Shown piece after piece: positions 34,169 to 43,819 of a DNA stretch of 64,000 bases. The DNA lies in the NCBI RefSeq assembly GCF_900105345.1, contig NZ_FNSN01000003.1:1054001-1118000 (forward strand). Direction: 5' to 3'. The notes below the pieces were generated by a model. That model did no database searches and was not told the DNA's origin. It was given only the letters and a program-made list of their open reading frames with translations. Both the position numbers and the translations under genes were made by a program. This DNA is from Arthrobacter woluwensis (GTDB lineage: Bacteria; Actinomycetota; Actinomycetes; Actinomycetales; Micrococcaceae). Position 1 is the stretch's first letter, and each line of letters opens with the position of its first letter.

Positions 34169-34825
34169 ATGCATCCCGGAACCGTCCTGGCCGTGTGCCG
34201 CGTCCACGAACTCCGACCCGACCCCGAAGGCCGGGTGGGGGTCACCGCCATCGACAAGCGACCCGTCGAGGGTCCCGTCACGGTGCACCGGCTGGGCCTC
34301 CACGGCGACATCCAGGCGGACCGCGCGAATCACGGCGGGTTCGACCAGGCGGTCTACGCGTACTCGCAGGAGGACGCGGACCACTGGGCCGCGGAACTGG
34401 GCCGGGACGTCCCTGCCGGGTATTTCGGGGAGAACCTGCGCCTCGCGGGCATCGCCACCACGCAGGCCGTGATCGGTGAGCGCTGGAGGATCGGCACCGA
34501 CGTCGAACTGGAAGTGACCTCGCCGCGCGTCCCGTGCGCCACCTTTCAGCGCCGCGTCGAGGAGGCGGCCTGGGTCCGCCGTTTCACGCAGGAGGGCCGG
34601 GTGGGCTGCTACCTCCGGGTCATCAAGACCGGCGACATCCGCGAGGGCGATCACGTGCACCGGGTATACGTCCCGGATCACGGCATCACCGTGGGGCAGT
34701 GGTTCAGCGAGCCGACCCTGGAGATGATCGACGCCCTGCGGGACGCCGAGGCGGACGGTCATATCGTGCTGCAGGACGAGTACCACGTGAAGTTCGAGAA
34801 GCTGGAGAAGCGCCTCGGCCGCTGA
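34169..34825 (+). CDS. MOSC-domain protein (YiiM-like)
   Basis: 218 aa. MOSC hallmarks: VTVHRLGLHGDIQADRANHG with the following FDQAVYAY, YFGENLRLAG, and the Cys-containing segment VTSPRVPCATFQRR, where the Cys is the conserved putative sulfur carrier. YiiM-type proteins handle molybdenum cofactor/N-hydroxylated substrates, so a detoxifying role is possible but unproven. Single gene; its start follows a TAGGCT box at leaderless spacing. Confidence 0.9.
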   Translation: MHPGTVLAVCRVHELRPDPEGRVGVTAIDKRPVEGPVTVHRLGLHGDIQADRANHGGFDQAVYAYSQEDADHWAAELGRDVPAGYFGENLRLAGIATTQAVIGERWRIGTDVELEVTSPRVPCATFQRRVEEAAWVRRFTQEGRVGCYLRVIKTGDIREGDHVHRVYVPDHGITVGQWFSEPTLEMIDALRDAEADGHIVLQDEYHVKFEKLEKRLGR

Positions 34826-34867
34826 GCTGCGCCGCTGACTTCTGAGCGGGGCTTCTGAGCCGCGTTC

Positions 34868-34928
34868 GTTGTGTGCTCAGTTGTTGCGGGTGTTTCGCTT
34901 CGGAACCCGCAACAAGTGAGCACACAAC
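34868..34928. repeat. Long intergenic palindrome, type B copy 2
   Basis: GTTGTGTGCTCAGTTGTTGC paired with GCAACAAGTGAGCACACAAC (one mismatch), inner GGGT/ACCC and a short loop. The left arm matches the element at 22154 over 20 nt. It sits after the MOSC gene and before the helicase leader. Confidence 0.9.
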
Positions 34929-35033
34929 TCGGTGGGAGCAACCACACGCCGACGACGGCGTCGCACACCTTCTGTGGGCAAGCTAACACCGCGGGCTGCC
35001 GCCGCAGTGTGGCGCCGGGCCCGGGGCGTCCCG

Positions 35034-35345
35034 TATGATGGAGACATCCCCCAATCCGGTTTTCCATTTATCCTGCCCAATTTTTGAGGCAGGACAGGTT
35101 GAACAAGGGGTCCACAGGGTGTGTGGGCAATTCATGGAACGGCCGGCTGAGCACGTAGAGGCTCGGAAGAAAGCACTGCGCAGAACTCGCTGAGAGAGCG
35201 ACAGGGATGCAGTGGGATGCCTGGCCATGGGATTGCAAGAGCGCTGGGTTTCCGAGCATCGGGTCAACCGGCTCCGATGCCCGTACTGGCGGCCGCCCCT
35301 GACTGTGTGTGCCCGCCCGGCTGGAATGAATGAGGTTCCTCCACC
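35034..35345 (+). promoter_or_regulatory. Probable promoter and ~300-nt leader of the DEAD-box helicase gene
   Basis: A good -10 (TATGAT, 35034-35039) is followed by 300 nt without a supportable gene. The segment is clearly less GC-rich than its surroundings (for example TTTTCCATTTATCC near 35060) and contains stems such as CCTGCC/GGCAGG (about 35083-35104) and GCATCGG/CCGATGC (about 35256-35284). TGAGGTTCC lies before the GTG start. Long structured leaders are usual for cold-shock RNA helicase genes, so a temperature- or self-sensing 5' UTR is likely (inference). The -35 is poor. The antisense ORF over this region looks like a shadow. Confidence 0.5.
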
Positions 35346-37549
<2,204 letters not shown>

Positions 37550-37556
<7 letters not shown>

Positions 37557-37945
37557 AAAACTTCTCTGAAGAGGCGTTCACCCCTGGGGTGGGCGCCTCT
37601 TCGGCGCATTCAGGGCATGTTCCGGCGCACCGGGAGGACGCTCCGGTCGACGCGGTGCCGGCGGGCGATGAGCCGGTCGACGGCGAGGGTGCCGGGGCGC
37701 ACGTCGCGGGACTGGACCCCGACGACGCCGGGACGCCCGGCGAGGCGCCCGAGGAGACGGAGGCGCTGGCCGCCGTCGTCGTGCCGGAAAGACCGCAGGA
37801 AGTGACGGTGGAGGAGGGGGAGACCCTGGAGTCCATCGCGGCGCGCTGGGGTGTCGAGGCGGGCGAGCTGGCGGCACTGAACGCGTGGTTCGTGCCGAAC
37901 CCGGGATCGCTGTTTCCCGGGCAGGTCCTGAGGCTTCCCGACTGA
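37550..37945 (+). CDS. Small LysM-domain protein
   Basis: About 131 aa at most. The C-terminal 50 residues (EVTVEEGETLESIAARWGVE, AGELAALNAWFVPNPGSLFP, GQVLRL) form one LysM domain, which binds peptidoglycan-type glycans. The N-terminal part is acidic, Pro/Ala/Asp-rich and disordered; there is no visible signal peptide or membrane helix. The longest frame starts at GTG 37550, inside the helicase stop region, and would be translationally coupled, but a terminator hairpin lies at 37568-37602, so the true start may be further in (for example the GTG in DAVPAG). Confidence 0.65.
37568..37602 (+). terminator. Hairpin after the helicase gene
   Basis: GAAGAGGCG and CGCCTCTTC arms with an inner CACCCC/GGGGTG stem, 12 bp after the helicase stop. 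Upstream is an A-run rather than a downstream T-run, so it may be bidirectional or only partial. Confidence 0.65.
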
Positions 37946-38025
37946 GCCCACGGAGAGCCGTAAAGGGCCGGTGAGCTGGGCTGATGTGATCTGCGTCAAA
38001 GACGGGGCGTGGGTGCGCTCTCGAT

Positions 38026-38054
38026 TTGGCGCGCGGCCCCGGATCCGGTAAAGT
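38026..38054 (+). promoter_or_regulatory. Promoter of the tRNA genes
   Basis: TTGGCG, 17-bp spacer, TAAAGT: a good sigma-70-type promoter. The expected start lies about 5 nt before tRNA-Thr. The rest of 37946-38025 shows nothing else. Confidence 0.75.
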
Positions 38055-38065
38055 ATTTCTTCGTT

Positions 38066-38137
38066 GCCCCCTTAGCTCAGTGGTAGAGCGCGTTCTTGGT
38101 AAGAACGAGGTCGCCGGATCGATTCCGGCAGGGGGCT
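38066..38137 (+). tRNA. tRNA-Thr (anticodon GGT)
   Basis: Full cloverleaf: acceptor GCCCCCT/AGGGGGC, D arm with TAGCTCAGTGGTAGAGC, anticodon stem GTTCT/AGAAC with loop containing TGGTA (anticodon GGT), and T arm GCCGG-ATCGATT-CCGGC. The 3' CCA is not encoded. Confidence 0.95.
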
Positions 38138-38199
38138 CTGGATGAGTGGCCTGTGTCAAGGCGGTTTTGACCGGCTTGGCATGGGCTTTACTCATCCGT

Positions 38200-38273
38200 G
38201 GCGGCGTAGCTCAGCTGGTTAGAGCGCACGACTCATAATCGTGAGGTCCCGGGATCGAGTCCCGGCGCCGCTA
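38200..38273 (+). tRNA. tRNA-Met (anticodon CAT), elongator type
   Basis: Cloverleaf with acceptor GGCGGCG/CGCCGCT (one G-U), D arm TAGCTCAGCTGGTTAGAGC, anticodon stem ACGA/TCGT with loop CTCATAA, and T arm CCGGG-ATCGAGT-CCCGG. No initiator features (position 1 is paired). A tRNA-Ile2 with lysidine-modified CAT cannot be fully excluded. It lies 62 bp after tRNA-Thr, probably co-transcribed. Confidence 0.92.
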
Positions 38274-38279
38274 CCGAGA

Positions 38280-38313
38280 AAGGCCCCCGGAACGTCAAAG
38301 TTCCGGGGGCCTT
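38280..38313 (+). terminator. Intrinsic terminator after the tRNAs
   Basis: 14-bp perfect stem AAGGCCCCCGGAAC / GTTCCGGGGGCCTT around GTCAAA, ending in CTT. Confidence 0.92.
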
Positions 38314-38335
38314 CTGCGTTCCTCGCCTCACCCCC

Positions 38336-38407
38336 GATCGACTGCTCCAGAGGATGCCGTTTTCGCGGAGAAAAGCGTGATTCCGGCATCGTGTGGAGCA
38401 GCCGATC
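38336..38407. repeat. Intergenic palindromic element, type A copy 1
   Basis: 72 nt: outer GATCGACTGCTCCA paired with TGGAGCAGCCGATC (one mismatch), inner GATGCCG/CGGCATC, apical TTTTCGC region. The same outer arms and size recur at 40556 and 41756. It is 15 bp from the stop of the DUF5107 gene. Confidence 0.92.
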
Positions 38408-38422
38408 CAAGGGAAGACCGGC

Positions 38423-40381
38423 TCAGGTCATCGTGAAGTCGTACTCCACCGGAAGCGGTTCGCCGGAGACGGCCGCCTCCCAGAGCTCCCGCAGCACGTT
38501 CACGCCCTCCCGGAGATCCGGGACCTCGATGCCGGCCTTCAGGATCTCGGCCACCTCCTGCGTCCGGCCCAGGGCGTGCAGGGCCCGGGCCCGCAGGAGC
38601 AGCAACCGCCCGTGGAAGAATGCCGTGGGATCCTCGAACGGCGCCCCCGACAGCAGCGCGAGCGCCTCCTCCGGCTCACCCGCCTCGAGGACCGCCTCCA
38701 GCGCCTCGGCGAGCAGCCGTCGGTCGTCGGGCACGTGGGCGCACGCCGTGCGGTAGTGGGCCACGGTCTCACGGCGTGCGTCCTTCGTTCCGCCAACGCC
38801 GACGACGCCGGCCCGCCCCCGCGCGATCAGGGCGAGGCCGCGGTGGGCCAGGGCGGTGTCACGGACGGTGAGCCCGGTCGTCGCCAGATCCAGCGCCTCC
38901 AGATACAACGCCCGGGCCTCGTCGACCCGGCCCGCACCGTGCGCCATGAATGCGCGATGGATCACGGCGGCCGGGTCATCCAGCGCCGCGAGCCGTTCCT
39001 CCCACAGTCGCCCGGCCGGCTGCGTGGCGGCCCCGGGGAACGTGCCGTCCCGGAGCAGCGCGAGCCACGGTTCCTGCTCGGCGCTCAGCGAGGACTCGGG
39101 GAACGGGGTGCCCGTGGGGAACGACGGGAGGCCGGACTCCTGGCGCACCAGCGTTTCGAGAGCGCCCCAGCCGTGCCCGTGGCCGAGGACCTCCTCCACT
39201 GGGAGATCCATCCGCGCTTCGGCGGCCCGGTGCGCCTCCTCGAGGGCCGCGCGGTCCAGGAGTTCGTCCACGCGTTCACCACCGTGAGCCACGGCTGTGG
39301 ACCAGTCTTCCGTGTGCGCCAGGGCCGGGTCCAGGGCGGTATTGCCATAGGCTTCGGTCCAGCTCCAGGACGACCCGCCCGGAAGAGGGAGGTGCTGGAA
39401 CTGCGTCTGCGCGAGCCCCGCCTGGATCTCCGCGTACTCCCCGCCGTCCGGGGTCAGCCAGCGCTGCCAGTGGCGGCCGCCCTCGCTCGTGCCCCAGACG
39501 AAGAGCTTGCGGCCCCTCAGCCGGTCGGTCGAGAGCATGGCGAGGCCGTCGCCGTCGTCGTCCGCGGTGAGCACCCACTTCCGTGCCGCTTCCGGGACGT
39601 CGAAGAAGAAGTCGTTGGCATGGCGGTTCCGGGCCGGCCACGTGCAGTCGCGGCCCTCGTAGCGGCTGGGGTCGACCACTGTGATGCTCGAATAGTCGCT
39701 CGAGTAGGCCGTCGCGGCCGGGGCCAGGACCCGACTCCCCGGCGTCTGGGGGACGGCGGCGTTGGACCACCAGTACATCGGCACATCGTGATCCTGGGGG
39801 TTGGTGATCCGCACCGAGACGAAGAGGACGGGCGAGTCTTCGGGCAGCCACGCGTCGACCTGGAACACGACGCCCCGCATGCGTTCGTACTCCCAGAAAC
39901 GCAGCACGTCCTGCCCATCAGGCCCCCGCACGATCCCGTGGTGCAGCGGAGCGCACGTCGTGGGGGAGTGGCCCCGCGTGCCGATGTTCCATTCGATCCC
40001 GCCGGCGAACCAGGCGTTCCGCAGCGCGAAATTCGCCAGTTGCAGCGTGCCCGGCGTGTGGAGCAGCTGCTTGCCGCTCCTCTTGTCGAACAGCTCCCAC
40101 AGCCTGCCGCCCCAGCCGGGCAGGAACACGGCCCGCAGCAGCGCGTTCTCCAGCACGACCGTCTCCACCTCCCGGTCCTCCAGCGTCCGCCCGTAGCCGT
40201 CCTGCGCGGTGTAGGGGTGCAGACTCGGCGGATACCCGTAGCCGATGTCCCCGAGTCCCGCCGCCGCGCCCGACGCGGGATCGTACGGCGTCTCCGGCAG
40301 CGGGCCGAGGAGCGGCAGCGTGCCGTCCGGACCCAGCGGGGCGACTTTCAGGCGGCGTGAGGAGGCGGTGATGCTGACCAT
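38423..40381 (-). CDS. DUF5107 protein with C-terminal TPR-like region
   Basis: 652 aa. The N-terminal ~370 residues (VETVVLENALLRAVFLPGWG, GGRLWELFDK, AWFAGGIEWNIGTRGHSP, and the MYWWSNAAVPQTPGSRVL segment) match the DUF5107 galactose-mutarotase-like beta-sandwich. The C-terminal ~220 residues are helical repeats (GRVDEARALYLEALDLATTG, GEPEEALALLSGAPFED), TPR-like. DUF5107 proteins occur in carbohydrate-utilisation loci; no activity is established to my knowledge. Type A palindromes lie on both sides of this gene. Apparently a single gene, divergent from the next one. Confidence 0.85.
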   Translation of the reverse strand: MVSITASSRRLKVAPLGPDGTLPLLGPLPETPYDPASGAAAGLGDIGYGYPPSLHPYTAQDGYGRTLEDREVETVVLENALLRAVFLPGWGGRLWELFDKRSGKQLLHTPGTLQLANFALRNAWFAGGIEWNIGTRGHSPTTCAPLHHGIVRGPDGQDVLRFWEYERMRGVVFQVDAWLPEDSPVLFVSVRITNPQDHDVPMYWWSNAAVPQTPGSRVLAPAATAYSSDYSSITVVDPSRYEGRDCTWPARNRHANDFFFDVPEAARKWVLTADDDGDGLAMLSTDRLRGRKLFVWGTSEGGRHWQRWLTPDGGEYAEIQAGLAQTQFQHLPLPGGSSWSWTEAYGNTALDPALAHTEDWSTAVAHGGERVDELLDRAALEEAHRAAEARMDLPVEEVLGHGHGWGALETLVRQESGLPSFPTGTPFPESSLSAEQEPWLALLRDGTFPGAATQPAGRLWEERLAALDDPAAVIHRAFMAHGAGRVDEARALYLEALDLATTGLTVRDTALAHRGLALIARGRAGVVGVGGTKDARRETVAHYRTACAHVPDDRRLLAEALEAVLEAGEPEEALALLSGAPFEDPTAFFHGRLLLLRARALHALGRTQEVAEILKAGIEVPDLREGVNVLRELWEAAVSGEPLPVEYDFTMT

Positions 40382-40555
40382 GGGAACTCCCGGAGACGAC
40401 GACGGCGGTGGGCTCGGGCGGGCGACCCGTCACGGCGCCGCGCTCACCGCCGATTCTCGCGGGGCCGCGCGGGACGGTCCAGGGCGGCGGGGCCAAGTGG
40501 TCGGCAATGAACAGAACGGTCTCTCGGCGGAGCCATTCCGGCAGCACCCTGTCCC

Positions 40556-40628
40556 GATCGACTGCTCCACAGGATTCCATTCCCGCGCGGAAATCCGGTC
40601 GAAGTGGAACCCTATGGAGCAGTCGATC
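40556..40628. repeat. Intergenic palindromic element, type A copy 2
   Basis: 73 nt: GATCGACTGCTCC / GGAGCAGTCGATC perfect outer arms, inner GGATTCCA/TGGAACCC stem. It lies in the 339-bp gap between two divergently starting genes, so it is not a simple terminator. The remaining 40382-40555 and 40629-40720 show no gene; TGAGGGACC precedes the next ATG. Confidence 0.92.
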
Positions 40629-40720
40629 CGGGGCGTAGTCTGAGGACCGGACGAGGTGGGGGGCCGTGGAGCGCCCCGCTGCATCCGCACTCGACCGCAT
40701 CACTTCCTTGAGGGACCGCC

Positions 40721-41653
40721 ATGACAGAGAACAACCCGGGGGACCCGACCCGGCCGCAGAACCCACCGCCGTCCTACCGGCCCGCTCCGGGCTACCCGCC
40801 GCACAGCACTGGAGGTCCCGGGCAGGGCGGTGGCCAGAACGCGGGCGGGCCAGGTCAGAACCAGCGGCCCGGCCAGAATCCCCCAGGCCAGGGGAATCCC
40901 GCGGCCCCGGGCTACGGACCGGGACCGCATCAGGCCGCGTACGGCCAGCCCGGGTATGGCGGACCCGGATTCCCACCGCCGCTGCCGCCGCAGGGCAGAC
41001 AGTCCAACGGCTTTGGCATCACCGCGCTGGTCCTGGGCATTCTGGCGCTGCTCGCCTCCCTGATCCCGTTCGTGGGGTTCATCGCGTTCATCCTGGGGCC
41101 GCTGGCCATCCTGTTCGGCATCCTGGGTCTGGCGCTGCGCCGGAACGCCGGGAAGGGCACCTCGATCACGGGCATGGTGCTGGGCGCCGCGAGCATCGTC
41201 GTCGCTCTCGTCGTCACGTCGCTGACGGCCGTCTTCCTCGGGCAGATCACCGAGAAGAGCGGCACGGCGGACACGACCACGTCTCCGAGCGCCGAATCGA
41301 CCCCCTTCGCTCCGGCCACCGGGCCCGAGGCCACGCCAAGCACCACACCCAGCGGCACGTCCGGGACCGACGCCGTCGCGGGCAGCAAGGTGGAGCTCAT
41401 CGCCACCGTGAGCAAGGGCAAGGCAAGCGTGACGTACAGTGTGGGCGGCGACAGCGCCGACAAGGACTTCACGGGCCGGTTCACGAAGCAGGGGACGCTG
41501 GACGACGTCATCGGCCTGGCGACGATGGTGATCGTGGGCGATCCGCTCGTCGAGGACCAGCAGCTGGGCTGCGAGATTCGCGTGGACGGGAAGACCATCA
41601 AGAAGGAGACCGGGAAGACGGCCGTGAGCTGCACCGTCACCAAGACCCCGTGA
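40721..41653 (+). CDS. Membrane protein: Pro/Gly-rich N-terminus, DUF4190-like helices, DUF4333-like C-terminus
   Basis: 310 aa. Residues 1-95 are Pro/Gly/Gln-rich and disordered. A DUF4190-type hydrophobic hairpin follows (NGFGITALVLGILALLASLI, GFIAFILGPLAILFGILGLA, TGMVLGAASIVVALVVTSLT). After a Ser/Thr-rich linker comes a small external domain with ELIATVSKGKASVTYSVGG and LGCEIRVDGKTIKKETGKTA VSC, resembling the MmpS/DUF4333-type extracellular domain with two cysteines. Function unknown; probably a surface-exposed envelope protein. It lies between type A palindromes 2 and 3. Confidence 0.8.
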   Translation: MTENNPGDPTRPQNPPPSYRPAPGYPPHSTGGPGQGGGQNAGGPGQNQRPGQNPPGQGNPAAPGYGPGPHQAAYGQPGYGGPGFPPPLPPQGRQSNGFGITALVLGILALLASLIPFVGFIAFILGPLAILFGILGLALRRNAGKGTSITGMVLGAASIVVALVVTSLTAVFLGQITEKSGTADTTTSPSAESTPFAPATGPEATPSTTPSGTSGTDAVAGSKVELIATVSKGKASVTYSVGGDSADKDFTGRFTKQGTLDDVIGLATMVIVGDPLVEDQQLGCEIRVDGKTIKKETGKTAVSCTVTKTP

Positions 41654-41750
41654 GCCGTGCGCCGGTGAGCCGGGGGCGCCCGTGAGCCGGGGGGCGCCTA
41701 CGCGCCCGCCGCCGTCGCGCCATCGACTCCGCCGCCAGCCTGGCCGTCAG

Positions 41751-41832
41751 CCCCTGATCGACTGCTCCCTACGATGTCATTCCCCGTCGAATCTCGGTGA
41801 AAAGGGAATCCTGTGGAGCAGTCGATGAGGGG
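41751..41832. repeat. Intergenic palindromic element, type A copy 3
   Basis: Outer ATCGACTGCTCC / GGAGCAGTCGAT arms (41757-41826), extended by CCCCT/AGGGG; inner GATGTCATTCCC / GGGAATCC. It shares ATTCCC...GGGAAT-like inner sequence with copy 2. It follows the membrane-protein gene and precedes the ABC operon. Confidence 0.92.
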
Positions 41833-41867
41833 TGGGGAGGGCAACCCGTTCCGCACCGGTGCCGGGC

Positions 41868-41903
41868 GGCCGAACCGGCGCGGCGCCGGCGTCCGGTTCG
41901 GCC
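41868..41903 (+). terminator. Terminator-like hairpin before the ABC operon
   Basis: 11-bp perfect arms GGCCGAACCGG / CCGGTTCGGCC around a GC-rich 14-nt loop. Confidence 0.7.
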
Positions 41904-41932
41904 GCGCCGCATCACACTTTGGTAAACAGGTG

Positions 41933-41962
41933 TTGTGTGCTGCGCATCACATTCGCTAGTGT
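41933..41962 (+). promoter_or_regulatory. Promoter of the peptide ABC operon, with repeated flanks
   Basis: TTGTGT, 18-bp spacer, TAGTGT. The region holds two similar blocks, GCATCACACTTTGG...GTGTTGTG and GCATCACATTCGCTAGTGTTGCG, each a gapped inverted repeat of CA(T)CAC and GTGTTG. They could be paired operator sites overlapping -35 and -10. Confidence 0.5.
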
Positions 41963-42059
41963 TGCGTCTGGCCTGAACTGGCAACACTTCTTTCAGATGT
42001 GGCCCGGGCCGGCGAGCGTGTGTTCCCACGCGCTGGAAGACTGACAAGGAAGTTCTCCG

Positions 42060-43688
42060 ATGGCAACGAACAAGATCGCCCTGCGCAGTGTTATCGCACT
42101 CGCCGGGGTTTCCGCCCTGGCGTTGACGGCCTGCACCGGCCCGTCCGGCGGGGGGACCTCCACCGGAGGCAGTGGTGGGACCACCATCGCCTACGGCACC
42201 ACCGACAAGGTCACCGCACTTGACCCGGCGGGTTCCTACGACAACGGCTCGTTCATGATCATGAACCAGGTGTTCCCGTTCCTCATGAACTCCAAGCCCG
42301 GCAGTGCCGAGCCTCAGCCGGACATCGCGGAGTCCGCCGAATTCACCAGCCCCACCCAGTTCACCGTCAAGTTGAAGTCCGGTCTCAAGTGGGCCAACGG
42401 ACATGTCCTGGATTCCAAGGACGTGAAGTTCAGCTTCGACCGTCAGATCAAGATCAACGACCCGAACGGCCCCGCCAGCCTCCTGGGCAACATCGCCTCG
42501 ATCACCGCCCCGGACGCCACCACCGTGGTGTTCACGCTCAAGCAGGCGAACGACCAGACCTTCGCCCAGATCCTGTCCAGCCCGGCCGGCCCGATCGTCG
42601 ATGACGAGGTCTTCCCCGCGGACAAGCTGCTCTCCGACGAGGACATCGTCAAGGGCAAGGCGTTCGCCGGTTAGTACGTGATCGATTCGTACAACAAGAA
42701 CACCCTGGTCAGCTTCAAGCCGTACTCCGATTACAAGGGCCTGCTCGGCGCTCCCGCCAACAGCGGCGCCACGGTCAAGTACTTCACGGACCAGAGCAAC
42801 ATGAAGCTCGAGATCCAGCAGGGCACCATCGACGTGGCCAACCGCAGCCTCAGCGCCACGGACATCGATGACCTCAAGAAGGACTCCAAGCTCAAGGTGC
42901 ACGTCGGCCCCGGTGGCGAGATGCGCTACGTCGTCTTCAACTACGACACCATGCCGTTCGGCGCCAAGGCTCAGGGCGCGGACCCGAAGAAGGCCCAGGC
43001 CGTGCGCCAGGCCGTCGCCAACCTGGTGGACCGCCAGGCGATCGCGGACCAGGTCTACAAGGGCACCTACCTCCCGCTGTTCTCGAACGTGCCCAGCGGC
43101 TTCCTCGGCGCCAACACCTCCTTCAAGGACCTGTACGGCACCGACGGCAAGCCGGACGCGGACAAGGCGAAGAAGGCTCTCGCCGACGCCGGCGTCGCCA
43201 CCCCGGTGGATCTGAAGCTCGAGTACAACCCGGATCACTACGGCAAGTCCTCCGGCGACGAGTACGCCATGGTCAAGGATCAGCTGGAGAAGTCGGGCCT
43301 GTTCAAGGTGGACCTGCAGTCCGCCGAGTGGGTCACCTACAACAAGGCCTCCAAGGCTGACGCGTACCCGGTCTACCAGCTCGGCTGGTTCCCGGACTTC
43401 TCCGACCCGGACAACTACCTCACCCCGTTCTTCCCCAAGGGCGGTTTCATGAACAACCACTACTCGAACCCCGAGGTGGACAAGCTCATCGCGAAGCAGC
43501 TCACCGAGAAGGACAAGACCCAGCGCGAGAAGGACATCCAGGATGTCCAGAAGCTGCTGGCGCAGGACATCTCCACTCTGCCGCTCCTCCAGGGCGCTCA
43601 GGTGGCCGTGTCGGGTGCGAACGTCAAGGGCGTGGACAGCACGCTGGACGCCTCCTTCAAGTTCCGGCTCGGCAGCGTTTCCAAGTAA
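42060..43688 (+). pseudogene. Family 5 peptide-binding lipoprotein gene interrupted by an in-frame TAG
   Basis: 542 codons, same frame throughout. The N-terminal part has a lipoprotein signal (SALALTACTGPSGGG) and the family 5 solute-binding start (TTDKVTALDPAGSYDNGSF). Codon 205 (42672-42674) is TAG, between KGKAFAG and YVIDSYNKN. Downstream the protein is normal (DNYLTPFFPKGGFMNNHYSN; the segment MRYVVFNYDTMPFGAKAQGA). The bound substrate is likely an oligopeptide. With no frameshift and strong downstream coding character, this is a single nonsense substitution, a sequencing error, or a readthrough site. The ATG follows AAGGAAGTTCTCCG. Confidence 0.9.
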
Positions 43689-43692
43689 CACG

Positions 43693-43734
43693 ACGGCAGG
43701 GGGCCGGGAAGCTTCATTCCCGGCCTTCTGCCGT
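43693..43734 (+). terminator. Hairpin between binding-protein and permease genes
   Basis: ACGGCAG + GGCCGGGAA paired with TTCCCGGCC + CTGCCGT, 6-nt loop, then TTCGG. Its position 4 nt after the binding-protein stop suggests partial termination that keeps permease expression below that of the binding protein. Confidence 0.8.
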
Positions 43735-43819
43735 TTCGGCTGTCAGCTCCTGACCGCCGCCCGGTGGCCGGGGCTTCAGTCCTCGGCACGGTCACGCACA
43801 TCTCGACGCAAGGTTCCCC

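Noticed and set aside
37578-38195. Minus-strand frame across the LysM gene and tRNA-Thr
   Set aside because: It covers a tRNA gene and is arginine/proline-rich without any motif.
42672-42674. TAG as a pyrrolysine codon
   Set aside because: No pyl genes are in the window, the family has no such residue there, and readthrough context is not special; nonsense mutation or read error is simpler.
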